A stretch of DNA of 64,000 nt from Jeotgalibacillus marinus (GTDB lineage Bacteria; Bacillota; Bacilli; Bacillales; Jeotgalibacillaceae): positions 186,001-250,000 of the forward strand of contig NZ_JBFMIA010000002.1 of NCBI RefSeq assembly GCF_040801915.1, in the 5' to 3' direction. The translations under genes and the position numbers were made by a program. Of this stretch, positions 43,803 through 53,020 are shown in pieces. The notes under the pieces are model-generated. The model saw nothing but the letters and a program-made list of their open reading frames with translations. It had not been told where the DNA came from and did no database searches. Positions within the stretch are counted from its first letter, which is position 1. Each line of letters begins with the position of its first letter.

Positions 43803-43856
43803 TCCATTAAATAATTGTTCATTTTGATGTTTAAAGGTCTTTTGGGGGTGTTCGGA

Positions 43857-44546
43857 TTGCATATTCATTCATTTGTAAGCAAATCAGGGGTTTGTTCACG
43901 CAGAGAGACAGTGCGGTTGATAAAGGCTGGAAGAATCACGGTTAATGGCGTCCTTTGCACACCAAACCAGTCTATTCAAGAAGATGATGATGTTCGAATT
44001 GACGGGAACCCACTACCTGGCAAACCTGCTCCTATTTATTTAGCATTTAATAAACCACGAGGCATTACATGTACCGCTCAACCTTCTATTGAAGGAAACA
44101 TTATTGATTTCATCCAGTACCCTGAACGGATTTTCCCTATTGGAAGATTGGACAAAGATTCAGAAGGGCTTATTTTACTGACGAATGATGGCAGTATTGT
44201 AAATCCATTGATGCGAGAAGAATTCCAACATGAAAAGGAATATATCGTAACCGTTAATCGGACCATTACTCCCCTGCTTATTGAAGGTATTCAACAAGGT
44301 GAGATCAACATCCGTGGGAAAATAACCTCCCCCTGTACAGCGATTCAACTAGACGATCGAACATTTTCGATTACCCTAACACAAGGCCTCAACCGACAAA
44401 TTCGGCGCATGTGTCGCACGTTCGATTACACTGTCCAGACGTTGAAGAGAATACGAATAAAAGAAATTCACCTCAACGATTTACCTATGGGACACTGGCG
44501 CTCGTTAACGGAAAAAGAAATGAAATTACTTACTAAAACGCATTAA
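43857..44546 (+). CDS. RluF-like 23S rRNA pseudouridine synthase (RsuA family)
   Basis: A 229-residue pseudouridine synthase. The S4 RNA-binding domain comes first (HSFVSKSGVCSRRETVRLIKAG and ITVNG). The catalytic motif is GRLDKDSEGLILLTNDG near 98-114 with its aspartate. The late block GLNRQIRRMCRTF near 181 is typical of RluF. I chose TTG 43857 because GGGGGTG lies 8 bases before it and the product then aligns with the family N-terminus (MRINKF-like); earlier ATG codons have no site. E. coli RluF modifies U2604; the precise target here is open. Confidence 0.9.
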   Translation: MHIHSFVSKSGVCSRRETVRLIKAGRITVNGVLCTPNQSIQEDDDVRIDGNPLPGKPAPIYLAFNKPRGITCTAQPSIEGNIIDFIQYPERIFPIGRLDKDSEGLILLTNDGSIVNPLMREEFQHEKEYIVTVNRTITPLLIEGIQQGEINIRGKITSPCTAIQLDDRTFSITLTQGLNRQIRRMCRTFDYTVQTLKRIRIKEIHLNDLPMGHWRSLTEKEMKLLTKTH

Positions 44547-44559
44547 GATATTTATACCG

Positions 44560-44604
44560 ACCAGCCATGCTAAAAAGGAGATTTCCTATCATGGTTGGTT
44601 TTTT
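44560..44604 (+). terminator. Terminator of the RluF-like gene
   Basis: ACCAGCCATG pairs with CATGGTTGGT around an inner AAGGAGA/TTTCCT hairpin and is followed by TTTTT. Confidence 0.85.
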
Positions 44605-44754
44605 GTTCGTCAATTGTTGGGCCTGGCCAGTTTGAAAACGAGAGATCTTGATCATATGCCTAGTTTGGAGAAGAACGTCTAATTCTCCCTTCCACGATGT
44701 CTTTATTTTGTGCGTAATCGGCGAGCGCAGTTCTTCCACACCCATTTTGCCCAT

Positions 44755-44789
44755 AAAAAAACAGACCTTTTTTAAAAAGATCTGTTTTC
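44755..44789 (-). terminator. Terminator of yeeN
   Basis: Minus-strand AACAGATCTTTTT and AAAAAAGGTCTGTT form a stem with a T tail. Confidence 0.8.
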
Positions 44790-44810
44790 TAGTTGGTAAA
44801 AAACAAACAC

Positions 44811-45530
44811 TTATTCACCAAAATCTACGTTGTGATACACTTGCTGCACATCTTCTAATTCTTCTAGTGCATCAATCATTTTTTCAAATTGTGCTTGTGC
44901 GTCTTCTGGAAGTGCAAGATCGTTTTGTGCAACCATTGTTAGTTCTGCCACTGTAAATTCAGTTATCCCAACATTCTTGAATGCTTCTTGCACGGCATGG
45001 AACTGATCAGGTTCAGCATACACTATCACCGCTTCATCTTCTTCTAAAATGTCATGTGCGTCTACATCCGCTTCCATTAAAAGTTCAAGTACGTCATCCG
45101 CTGTTTTACCAACAAGACCGATGACTGCCGTTGCATCAAACATATAAGCTACAGATCCACTGACGCCCATGTTACCACCATTTTTTCCAAATGCAGCACG
45201 TACTTCTGATGCAGTACGGTTGACGTTATTTGTCAGTGCATCCACGATTACCATCGAGCCATTTGGTCCAAAACCTTCATAACGCAGTTCATCATAACTT
45301 TCTTCTGAACCACCTTTTGCTTTTTCAATCGCTCGGTCAATAATCGTTCTCGGTACATTGTACGTTTTTGCTCGCTCCAGGACGACTCTTAGCGCCTGAT
45401 TTGATTCTGGATCTGGTTCCCCTTGCTTCGCTACTACATAAATTTCGCGTGCAAACTTGTTATATATATTACTTGTATTTGCATCTTTTGAGGCTTTTTT
45501 TTCTTTTATATTATTCCACTTACGTCCCAT
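44811..45530 (-). CDS. yeeN: YebC/PmpR family protein (YeeN)
   Basis: A 239-residue TACO1/YebC-family protein. It starts MGRKWNNIKEKKASKDANTS and has EPDPESNQALRVVLERAK and GFGPNGSMVIVDALTNN, as in B. subtilis YeeN (same length). YebC proteins are now linked to ribosome function at difficult sequences and to transcription control; the YeeN branch is less studied. I use ATG 45530 since the family always starts here. An upstream frame extension of 18 codons is not supported. Confidence 0.92.
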   Translation of the reverse strand: MGRKWNNIKEKKASKDANTSNIYNKFAREIYVVAKQGEPDPESNQALRVVLERAKTYNVPRTIIDRAIEKAKGGSEESYDELRYEGFGPNGSMVIVDALTNNVNRTASEVRAAFGKNGGNMGVSGSVAYMFDATAVIGLVGKTADDVLELLMEADVDAHDILEEDEAVIVYAEPDQFHAVQEAFKNVGITEFTVAELTMVAQNDLALPEDAQAQFEKMIDALEELEDVQQVYHNVDFGE

Positions 45531-45837
45531 AGTCTCACTCTCTTTCCACTGTAATTGAACAAAACTACGCATCTTCCTAAACATTTTTTCAAACTAGGGA
45601 TAAGTAGTTTTTTCTAATTCATGTTACTAATCTCTAGATACTATTATACCTTACTTGCAAAAATTATCATCGATTTACTCACCAAAAAGGCAATTCTTTA
45701 TAATGAAGAATTGAGGGTAATAAAGACAGTTTATGCTCAATAAGAATGACCACTTTTCTCATAAAAACCACCTAGTGTAATACCATCTAAAATATTTTAT
45801 AATGGTAATTATTCACTATTTATGAGGAGGTCTTTCC
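45531..45837. promoter_or_regulatory. Divergent region upstream of yeeN and bceR
   Basis: 307 AT-rich bases. A small hairpin CAATTCTT/AAGAATTG lies near 45691-45713. GAGGAGGTC precedes bceR. I do not see a clear BceR-type operator. Confidence 0.4.
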
Positions 45838-46539
45838 ATGCACAAAATCCTTATTATCGAAGACGATAAAAAAATTGCAACTCTATTAAAATCCCATATT
45901 GAAAAATATGATTTTCATTGTTATATAATAGAAGATTTCACAACGATAAAACAATCCGTTTTAGAGGTACAACCTAGCCTGATTTTATTGGACATCAACC
46001 TTCCTCGATATGATGGTTTTTATTGGTGTCGGCAAATTCGTACTGTTACAACCTGTCCTATCATTTTTATTTCTGCGCGAACAGGAGAAATGGATCAAGT
46101 GATGGCGCTTGAAAATGGCGGAGATGACTATATTGCAAAGCCGTTTCATATTGAAATTGTCATTGCCAAAATAAAAAGCTTGCTACGCAGAACGTATGGG
46201 AGTTACGCGGTGGATTCAAATTCGAAGGTCACAGAACTAAATGGATTATACCTGCATCATCACCGTCTTGAGTTGGAGTACGCTGGACAAATTTTAGAAT
46301 TAAGTAAAAGAGAATTCGCCCTGCTGGATTGTTTGCTCACAAAACATGGACAGGTGGTAGCTCGAGAGCAGTTATTAGAAGCTCTTTGGGATGATACGAA
46401 ATTCGTAGATGATAATACGTTATCTGTAAATGTGACTAGAGTAAGAAAAAAACTGGAGCTACTCAACATAAAAAATGCCCTGGAAACGATTCGTGGGGTA
46501 GGATATCGATTTAATAAAACATGGAGTAAGAATACATGA
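45838..46539 (+). CDS. bceR: Response regulator of a BceRS-type system
   Basis: A 233-residue OmpR-family regulator. The receiver domain has the acidic pocket EDD at 8-10, the phospho-acceptor Asp52 (LLLDINLPRYDG), Thr/Ser in FISAR and Lys in IAKPFH. The winged-helix domain (about 135-230) ends with TLSVNVTRVRKKLE and TIRGVGYRF. It lies at the head of the module and overlaps the kinase gene by 4 bases. Family knowledge: BceR-type regulators activate the adjacent ABC transporter genes when peptide antibiotics are present. Confidence 0.92.
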   Translation: MHKILIIEDDKKIATLLKSHIEKYDFHCYIIEDFTTIKQSVLEVQPSLILLDINLPRYDGFYWCRQIRTVTTCPIIFISARTGEMDQVMALENGGDDYIAKPFHIEIVIAKIKSLLRRTYGSYAVDSNSKVTELNGLYLHHHRLELEYAGQILELSKREFALLDCLLTKHGQVVAREQLLEALWDDTKFVDDNTLSVNVTRVRKKLELLNIKNALETIRGVGYRFNKTWSKNT

Positions 46540-47555
46540 AGCTGTTTTTAAAAGAAAATCTTCCATTTATCATCGTTTATTATATCAATGTATTTTTTAT
46601 CCTTTTAATCACACAATTGGACTTTTTACAAAATAATTCATCAATAGCGCTTGGAAATTTGTTATACATCATTATTTTATCAAGTTCCATTTTAATCGGT
46701 TACCTTATATATCGATATATGAGACAGAGGGATTCTTTGCAGCAACTAGTTACTGTTGACAAGTCACTCGATGACTCCGTGATTACACTTGAAGGATCTT
46801 CAATACTTGTATCATTTGAAAACAAGTTACAACAACAATATAAACACTATTTTTATGAATTATCATATTATCGCCAACAATTACAGGAGCAAATAACATT
46901 TATGAATCAATGGGTACACCAAATGAAAACACCGTTGTCTGTCATTGAGCTCCTACTTGAACAAGAAAAGGTCGATAAGTCTTCAAACACAAATTCTTCC
47001 GATAGCATACGTGAAGAGTTAGATCGTTTAAGAAACGGATTAGATATGGTTTTATATGCTGCTAGATTAAAACAATTTGAGTCTGATTTTCACGTAAAAA
47101 GAGTTCAGCTTTCCTCTTTAGTTAGCAAGCAAATCCATCATCATAAACGTGCTTTTATCCGAAACCACGTGTACCCTATCATGAATATCGATGACAATCT
47201 ATTTGTGGAAACAGATAAGAAATCATGTGCATTTATGTTAGATCAAATCATCACCAATGCCATTAAATATGCTTCGGGAACAAATTCAAAGATAGTATTT
47301 GCAGCTGTATTAAAAGAAAAAGACGTTCATTTATCTATTACAGACAGTGGTGTCGGTATACCTGAACAAGACATAAAGCGTATATTCTCCCCATTTTTCA
47401 CAGGGATAAATGGACGGAAATTTCAAGAATCTACCGGCATGGGGCTTTACCTTGTGAAACAAATATATGAAAAACTCGGTCATAATGTGACAGTCGATTC
47501 TACCGAAGGAGAAGGAACAAAAGTCACCATTATTTTTCATAATGTCTCTTTGTGA
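46536..47555 (+). CDS. bceS: Intramembrane-sensing histidine kinase (BceS type)
   Basis: A 339-residue kinase with two close membrane helices (about 10-30 and 41-61) and almost no outside sensor loop, the mark of BceS-like kinases that sense through their partner transporter. The H-box is NQWVHQMKTPLSVIE with His128. The ATPase domain has DQIITNAIKYASG (N-box), DSGVGIPEQD (G1) and STGMGLYLVKQI (G2). Translationally coupled to bceR. It should phosphorylate Asp52 of BceR when the BceAB transporter is busy. Confidence 0.92.
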   Translation: MKLFLKENLPFIIVYYINVFFILLITQLDFLQNNSSIALGNLLYIIILSSSILIGYLIYRYMRQRDSLQQLVTVDKSLDDSVITLEGSSILVSFENKLQQQYKHYFYELSYYRQQLQEQITFMNQWVHQMKTPLSVIELLLEQEKVDKSSNTNSSDSIREELDRLRNGLDMVLYAARLKQFESDFHVKRVQLSSLVSKQIHHHKRAFIRNHVYPIMNIDDNLFVETDKKSCAFMLDQIITNAIKYASGTNSKIVFAAVLKEKDVHLSITDSGVGIPEQDIKRIFSPFFTGINGRKFQESTGMGLYLVKQIYEKLGHNVTVDSTEGEGTKVTIIFHNVSL

Positions 47556-47675
47556 GTAACGTGACAAAACTGAAAGATTAAACTTAATAAATGAAAGGAA
47601 AATCAATACGAGTTCATCCTCCTTATCATTATACTGAAACTATATTAATCACTAAACATTTGGAGGTATGTACCA

Positions 47676-48452
47676 ATGGCGATTCTTAAAGCGAACTCAT
47701 TATCAAAAATATATCAAGTAAAAAAAGGAATTTCTCACAGAGCGTTAGATGAGTTTAATTTAACGGTAGAAGAAGGTGAATTTGTTGGGATTATGGGACC
47801 TTCTGGAAGTGGGAAAACGACTTTGTTAAACATCTTGGCAACCATCGACACAGCTACCTCAGGAGAGTTGAAAATTAAAGGCTTTAATCCAGCTACACTA
47901 TCAAGTAAAAAGCTGGCCCTCTTTCGCAGAAAAGAGTTAGGTTTCGTTTTTCAAGACTATAATTTATTAGACACGCTAACAATTGAAGAAAATATTATAT
48001 TACCTTTAACTCTAGATAAAACAAACGTGTCAGAAATGAAACAGAGAGTGAATACTGTAGCTGAAAATTTTGGAATTGAGTCCATTTTACAAAAAAGAAC
48101 GTATGAGGTGTCCGGTGGACAGCAGCAACGTGCTGCCATTGCACGGGCTATTATTCAAAATCCTCTACTTGTATTGGCGGATGAACCAACTGGAAACCTC
48201 GATTCAAAAGCTTCAAAAGATGTCATGCAATCGATGACAAAATTAAATGAACAACAGAAAACATCAATTTTAATGGTGACACATGATCCATTCGCAGCAA
48301 GTTACTGTAAAAGAATAGTGTTTATTAAAGACGGAAAATACTTTACAGAAATTCATCAAGGTTCAAATAGGCAAGCATTTTTTCAAGAAATACTGGACGT
48401 TTTATCACTTTTAGGGGGGGACGTAAATGAGTTTCAGACAATTCGCCTTTAA
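47676..48452 (+). CDS. bceA: Peptide-antibiotic ABC transporter ATPase (BceA type)
   Basis: A 258-residue ABC ATPase. Walker A is GPSGSGKTT near 38-46, Q-loop FVFQDYNLLD near 91, signature VSGGQQQRAAIARA near 144-157 and Walker B LLVLADEPTGNLD near 164-176. It belongs to the MacB/LolD-like BceA branch. The 120-base gap after bceS, with its own ribosome site (TTGGAGG), is where BceR should bind to induce the transporter. It overlaps bceB by 26 bases. Confidence 0.93.
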   Translation: MAILKANSLSKIYQVKKGISHRALDEFNLTVEEGEFVGIMGPSGSGKTTLLNILATIDTATSGELKIKGFNPATLSSKKLALFRRKELGFVFQDYNLLDTLTIEENIILPLTLDKTNVSEMKQRVNTVAENFGIESILQKRTYEVSGGQQQRAAIARAIIQNPLLVLADEPTGNLDSKASKDVMQSMTKLNEQQKTSILMVTHDPFAASYCKRIVFIKDGKYFTEIHQGSNRQAFFQEILDVLSLLGGDVNEFQTIRL

Positions 48453-50319
48453 AAATGTGATGAGAAATAAACAAAGCTATTCGGCCTATTTTTTAAGCAG
48501 TGTATTTACCGTATTGATTTTCTTTTTATATGCCGTAATAAGCTTTCACCCAGAAATAAACAATGAAGCTTTACCGTCAACGGTTAATATGGGTTTTGTT
48601 GTTGCAGAATTTATAATCTACTTTTTTGCTGTCTTTTTTGTCTATTATTCGATGAGTACATTTGTCAAAAATCGGTCGAAAGAATTTGGTTTGTTAACGA
48701 TTTTAGGGATCACAAAAGGACAATTGAATCGTCTTGTTATTTTAGAAAATATGATGATTGGAATAGGTGCTATTATTACAGGAATAGCAATTGGTTTTTT
48801 ATTTTCTAAACTGTTTCTAATGATTTATTCTCTCGTTTTAGCTTTAGATGCACCGATATCATTTTATGTTCCAACAAATGCAATAGTTTTAACAATCAGT
48901 TTGTTCTTTATTCTTTTTTTGGCGAACAGTTTTTTAACTTTATTTTCCATAAATAAAAATCGTGTGCTTGAATTACTACAGGGCTCTCGAAAACCTAAAA
49001 AGTATCCAACGTATTCATGGATTCTATCTATCATGGCATTCATTTTAATTGGTTTTGCGTATTATTTATCATTTGATGCTAACTTAAGGACGATATTCTT
49101 TAGAATGATTCCTATTTTACTATTAGTTATTCCTGGAACTTACTTTTTATTTACTCAAGCAAGTATTTTTATCATTCGTATTTTACAAAAAAGAAAAAGC
49201 ACTTATTATAAAAAAACAAATATGCTTACCATATCTGATCTTTCATATAAGATGAAGGATAACTCTAGCATTTTAACAGTAGTAGCAATTATGACTGCCA
49301 TCACCTTCACGGCAACTGGTGTACTTGCTAGTTTTTATTTCTCAAAGAAAGATCAAGCAGAACAGTTTTATCCAGATGTATTTAGCATTTCTAGTGATGG
49401 TTCAACAATGGAGCAATATGAAAAAGAAAAAGAAAATTTAAACCAGAATTTAATGGAAGAAAGTATTACCTTTACAAACAATGAGTTTCAGCTTCTCCCT
49501 GTTAAGATCAGCTATTTAACAGACCAAAGTCCAACAAGCATTATGTCTTTAACAGATTTCAATATACAAGCAAAACATATCGGATTAAAACAACTGTCAT
49601 TAAATGAAGAAGAAATTTTTCTAATATCAGGATCAGATGTGGAAGGTTTCTTTGATTTTGACGAGTCACAAGTCACATTAATGACCGAAACAGAGTCACA
49701 TACATTGAATGTGAAAGAAGTTTATGATGGTAAAGTGATTAACGATTATGGTTTGAGAACGGTTGTTCATGATGAATTGTACCGATCATTCAACGAAAAT
49801 ATGAACCCGAACGAGCTCCAGCGCTACTATAGTGTCAACTTTCCAAACTGGGAAAGACAAGAACAATTGGATATTGATTTAAAACAGACGATTACTCACC
49901 CTAATTTCAATTCAAAAATTGCAGGTTTTTATTTATTAAAGAACATTTTTTCAGAAATCTTTTTCATTGGATTTTTTATAAGCATTCTATTTTTTATTAG
50001 TGCGGGCAGTATTTTATATTTTAAGCTCTATAACGAAATTGATCGAGACCTTGACCATTATAAGGCATTATCAAAAATTGGCTTAACCATTTCTGAAATG
50101 AGAAACATCGCATCCAAACAGCTGGCAGTCTTATTCTTTGTACCTTTTCTGGTCGCTACTGTACACGCTATATTTGCTTTTATAGCATTACAAAATATGA
50201 TACCGGGGTCTGTTTGGTTTGTTTGTACGGTTACGATACTAAGTTACTTGTTAATTCAGTTCCTTTATTATTTATTTATCCTTAGACTGTATGTTAGAAA
50301 AATACAGCTTGTAATGTGA
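48427..50319 (+). CDS. bceB: Peptide-antibiotic ABC transporter permease (BceB type)
   Basis: A 630-residue permease with the BceB layout: ten membrane helices and a large outside domain of about 200 residues between helices 7 and 8 (about 310-510). The start RQFAFKNVMRNKQSYSAYFLSS and the FtsX-like segment SMSTFVKNRSKEFGLLTILGITKGQL near 76-101 are characteristic. It frees lipid-linked cell-wall precursors from peptide antibiotics such as bacitracin, and it also signals to BceS. The drug specificity here is unknown. The ribosome site AGGGGGGAC lies inside bceA. Confidence 0.93.
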   Translation: MSFRQFAFKNVMRNKQSYSAYFLSSVFTVLIFFLYAVISFHPEINNEALPSTVNMGFVVAEFIIYFFAVFFVYYSMSTFVKNRSKEFGLLTILGITKGQLNRLVILENMMIGIGAIITGIAIGFLFSKLFLMIYSLVLALDAPISFYVPTNAIVLTISLFFILFLANSFLTLFSINKNRVLELLQGSRKPKKYPTYSWILSIMAFILIGFAYYLSFDANLRTIFFRMIPILLLVIPGTYFLFTQASIFIIRILQKRKSTYYKKTNMLTISDLSYKMKDNSSILTVVAIMTAITFTATGVLASFYFSKKDQAEQFYPDVFSISSDGSTMEQYEKEKENLNQNLMEESITFTNNEFQLLPVKISYLTDQSPTSIMSLTDFNIQAKHIGLKQLSLNEEEIFLISGSDVEGFFDFDESQVTLMTETESHTLNVKEVYDGKVINDYGLRTVVHDELYRSFNENMNPNELQRYYSVNFPNWERQEQLDIDLKQTITHPNFNSKIAGFYLLKNIFSEIFFIGFFISILFFISAGSILYFKLYNEIDRDLDHYKALSKIGLTISEMRNIASKQLAVLFFVPFLVATVHAIFAFIALQNMIPGSVWFVCTVTILSYLLIQFLYYLFILRLYVRKIQLVM

Positions 50320-50343
50320 GAAGTTAACTCGCTCAATCTAAAC

Positions 50344-50408
50344 ATAGCTTGAACATGTGCGAATCAAGTGTTATGGATTCACACTTGATTCCCCAATGTT
50401 CAAGCTAT
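50344..50408. terminator. Bidirectional terminator between bceB and hutH
   Basis: ATAGCTTGAACAT pairs with ATGTTCAAGCTAT, and inside it AATCAAGTGT pairs with ACACTTGATT. It separates two convergent operons; T-tails are weak on both sides. Confidence 0.75.
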
Positions 50409-50488
50409 TTGTACTTGACCTTCTAATAAATAATTTCTTCATCTCGATGATGTATTTGAACAATCTAGATAGTTAAAAATTTCCCCAA

Positions 50489-51997
50489 TTATAAACTTCC
50501 TACCGGTTCTCTTACTCTACCTTCCTTCAAATGGGCACTTAGCTTTTCAATATCCTTTGAAAACCTGCGATCCTCCACAATCGGCGGAACAATCGATCTC
50601 CATTCTTCGAAATGCCTTTTTGTCACAGAACTCATCCCATCTGCCCCTCTATATTCCACCGCTTGCATGCCACAGATTGCTTCAATCGCCAATACGCGCC
50701 TAGCGTTTTGAATAATTTGGTAAGCATGCCTCGAACCAATCGTACCCATGCTGACATGGTCTTCTTGATTTGCTGAAGAAGGAATGGAGTCAACACTCGC
50801 TGGGTGAGCAAGCGTTTTATTTTCAGAAACTAGACTTGCCGCTGAATACTGCATGATCATCGCACCCGATTGAAGCCCAGGCTCCGGGCTTAAAAAAGCT
50901 GGCAAGCCATCACTTAATTGCGGATTTACTAAGCGTTCAATTCGACGTTCAGAGATGTTCGCAAGCTCTGCAACGGCTACTTTTAGGAAATCCATGGCGA
51001 ATGCGATCGGCTGGCCGTGAAAATTCCCACCTGAGATTACGGTTCCACCATCATCAAATATAAGTGGATTATCCGTTGCTGCATTCAACTCGATTTCTAG
51101 CTTTTCTTTTACATAATCAAGTACTTGCCAACTTGCTCCATGTACTTGCGGGATGCAACGCAATGAGTAAGCGTCCTGCACACGTCGTTCACCTTGCTTT
51201 GTCGTAAGCTTGCTATCTTGTAAAAGAGCTCTCATCCTTTCTGCCACTGCCACTTGCTGCGGATAACCACGCGCTTCATGAATGCTTGACTGAAAAGCAT
51301 CCATCACACCATGTAATCCTTCCATTGACATCGCTGCAATGTATTCACTTTGAAGGGCTAACCGCTCTGCTTCGATATAGTTGACTACTCCCATTGCCGT
51401 CATCGCTTGCGTTCCGTTTATCAAAGCAAGCCCTTCTTTTGCTTGCAATTCGATCGGTGTCACACCGATTGATCCCCAGCGTTTTGAAGCTTCGATTTGC
51501 TCCGAACCATCCCATACTTCGCCTTCCCCAATGAGTACCAAAGCTAAATGAGACAACGGAGCGAGGTCACCTGATGCACCAAGAGATCCTTGCTGTGGAA
51601 TAACAGGATGAATGCGCTCGTTGACCATCATCATCAATCTCTCAACAAGAATCGGTCGAACACCTGAAAACCCTTTCAATAATGCATTCAAGCGAAGTAA
51701 AATCATCCCTCGCGACACCACTTCTGGAAAGGGTTCTCCGACTCCGCATGCATGTGAGCGAATTAAATGAAGCTGCAATGCATGAACATCTTTTTTATCA
51801 ATTTCTACATCACTAAATTTACCGAATCCCGTATTAATGCCATATGTGATGTTATGGGTTGAAACGATTTTCTCAACAGCGAAGCGACTGTTCATCACAC
51901 GTTCCATACTGTCGTCGGCGATTCTAACTAGCTCTCCCTCATAGAGCACTCGATTTACTTGCTCAATCGTTAAATCATTGCCGTTTAACGTGATCAT
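50489..51997 (-). CDS. hutH: Histidine ammonia-lyase
   Basis: A 502-residue enzyme that converts L-histidine to urocanate and ammonia, the first step of histidine use. The self-made MIO cofactor comes from Ala-Ser-Gly at 141-143 (GSLGASGDLAPLSH). Other conserved parts are YGINTGFGKF near 52-61, GTQAMTA near 195 and SSANQEDHVSMG near 410. Last gene of the minus-strand hut operon, 2 bases after hutG. The length is normal. Confidence 0.96.
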   Translation of the reverse strand: MITLNGNDLTIEQVNRVLYEGELVRIADDSMERVMNSRFAVEKIVSTHNITYGINTGFGKFSDVEIDKKDVHALQLHLIRSHACGVGEPFPEVVSRGMILLRLNALLKGFSGVRPILVERLMMMVNERIHPVIPQQGSLGASGDLAPLSHLALVLIGEGEVWDGSEQIEASKRWGSIGVTPIELQAKEGLALINGTQAMTAMGVVNYIEAERLALQSEYIAAMSMEGLHGVMDAFQSSIHEARGYPQQVAVAERMRALLQDSKLTTKQGERRVQDAYSLRCIPQVHGASWQVLDYVKEKLEIELNAATDNPLIFDDGGTVISGGNFHGQPIAFAMDFLKVAVAELANISERRIERLVNPQLSDGLPAFLSPEPGLQSGAMIMQYSAASLVSENKTLAHPASVDSIPSSANQEDHVSMGTIGSRHAYQIIQNARRVLAIEAICGMQAVEYRGADGMSSVTKRHFEEWRSIVPPIVEDRRFSKDIEKLSAHLKEGRVREPVGSL

Positions 51998-51999
51998 TT

Positions 52000-53007
52000 T
52001 TAATCCCCCTTTTTCGCTAATACAATCCCCGTCATTACTTGTAAAAAGCTGTATACACCAGCTTTTACCGTGGGTGAGGCTGTCCCGTCTTTTAAAGGAT
52101 CAAGGCATACAAAATCAATATGTTGAAAACGATCATCTTTACCTACTTCAAGTAGTGCATCAAATAATTCGTGTGTGGTCATGCCACCAGGCGTTGACGC
52201 TGGCACACCTGGAGCAAAGCTGACATCTAATACATCCATATCCACCGTTACATAAATACGATCTACTTTTTCCTTCAAAGCTGCTAATGAAGCCCGAACT
52301 GTTTCCTTCATTCCTTGCTGTCGCGCTTTTTTAAGTGTAATCATGTTAACACCATGTTCTTTACCGTACTGTACGAGGTCTGAAGAGTTAAAATAACCAT
52401 GTAATCCGATGTTATATACATTCTCACCTTTAATCACATCACCCTCTATCAATTGACGGATTGGAGTTCCGTTTGATGGTCCATTTTGGGATGGGTCACG
52501 TAGATCAAGATGGGTATCAAATTGTAAAATACCGATCGTTTCGTGTGGATAGATTTCATTCAATCCACGAACCGTACAAGCCGTAACAGAATGATCGCCA
52601 CCAATATTTACCGAAACCGCATTCGCGAAATTGCGAGCAACCACACTAGTTGCTTGCTCAATGCGTTCATGGCATTGAGCAATATCCGTTCCGTGCATGT
52701 TAACATCGCCTAAATCAACAATTCTTAATGACGCAAGGTCAACTTCTTCTTCTATATTGTAGGTCTGGAATCCTTTCCATCCTTTACGGAAGGCAAGTGG
52801 ATATTCCGATGCACCTGACACACTGATTGAAGAACGTGATAATGGCAGACCAAGCAGGACAACATCAATGTTTTCCATAGGCTGCTGCCACTCTTCTATT
52901 GTATGAATCCACTGATGAACTCTTCCTTTATGCTCAGCCTCTTTTGTCCAGCTCCATTCTGCTTTTCGAACAAATGACTGTTGGAGATCGTGGTAGATAT
53001 CTGGCAT
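52000..53007 (-). CDS. hutG: Formimidoylglutamase
   Basis: A 335-residue arginase-fold enzyme that cuts N-formimino-L-glutamate to glutamate and formamide, the last step of the pathway. Manganese-binding motifs are NIGGDHSVTA near 145, LQFDTHLDLRD near 170 and VDMDVLDVSFAPG near 258. ATG 53007 is chosen because AAAGGAGG is 7 bases upstream; 18 extra in-frame codons overlap hutI. It lies between hutI and hutH in one operon. Confidence 0.94.
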   Translation of the reverse strand: MPDIYHDLQQSFVRKAEWSWTKEAEHKGRVHQWIHTIEEWQQPMENIDVVLLGLPLSRSSISVSGASEYPLAFRKGWKGFQTYNIEEEVDLASLRIVDLGDVNMHGTDIAQCHERIEQATSVVARNFANAVSVNIGGDHSVTACTVRGLNEIYPHETIGILQFDTHLDLRDPSQNGPSNGTPIRQLIEGDVIKGENVYNIGLHGYFNSSDLVQYGKEHGVNMITLKKARQQGMKETVRASLAALKEKVDRIYVTVDMDVLDVSFAPGVPASTPGGMTTHELFDALLEVGKDDRFQHIDFVCLDPLKDGTASPTVKAGVYSFLQVMTGIVLAKKGD

Positions 53008-53020
53008 TTTTAGACCTCCT

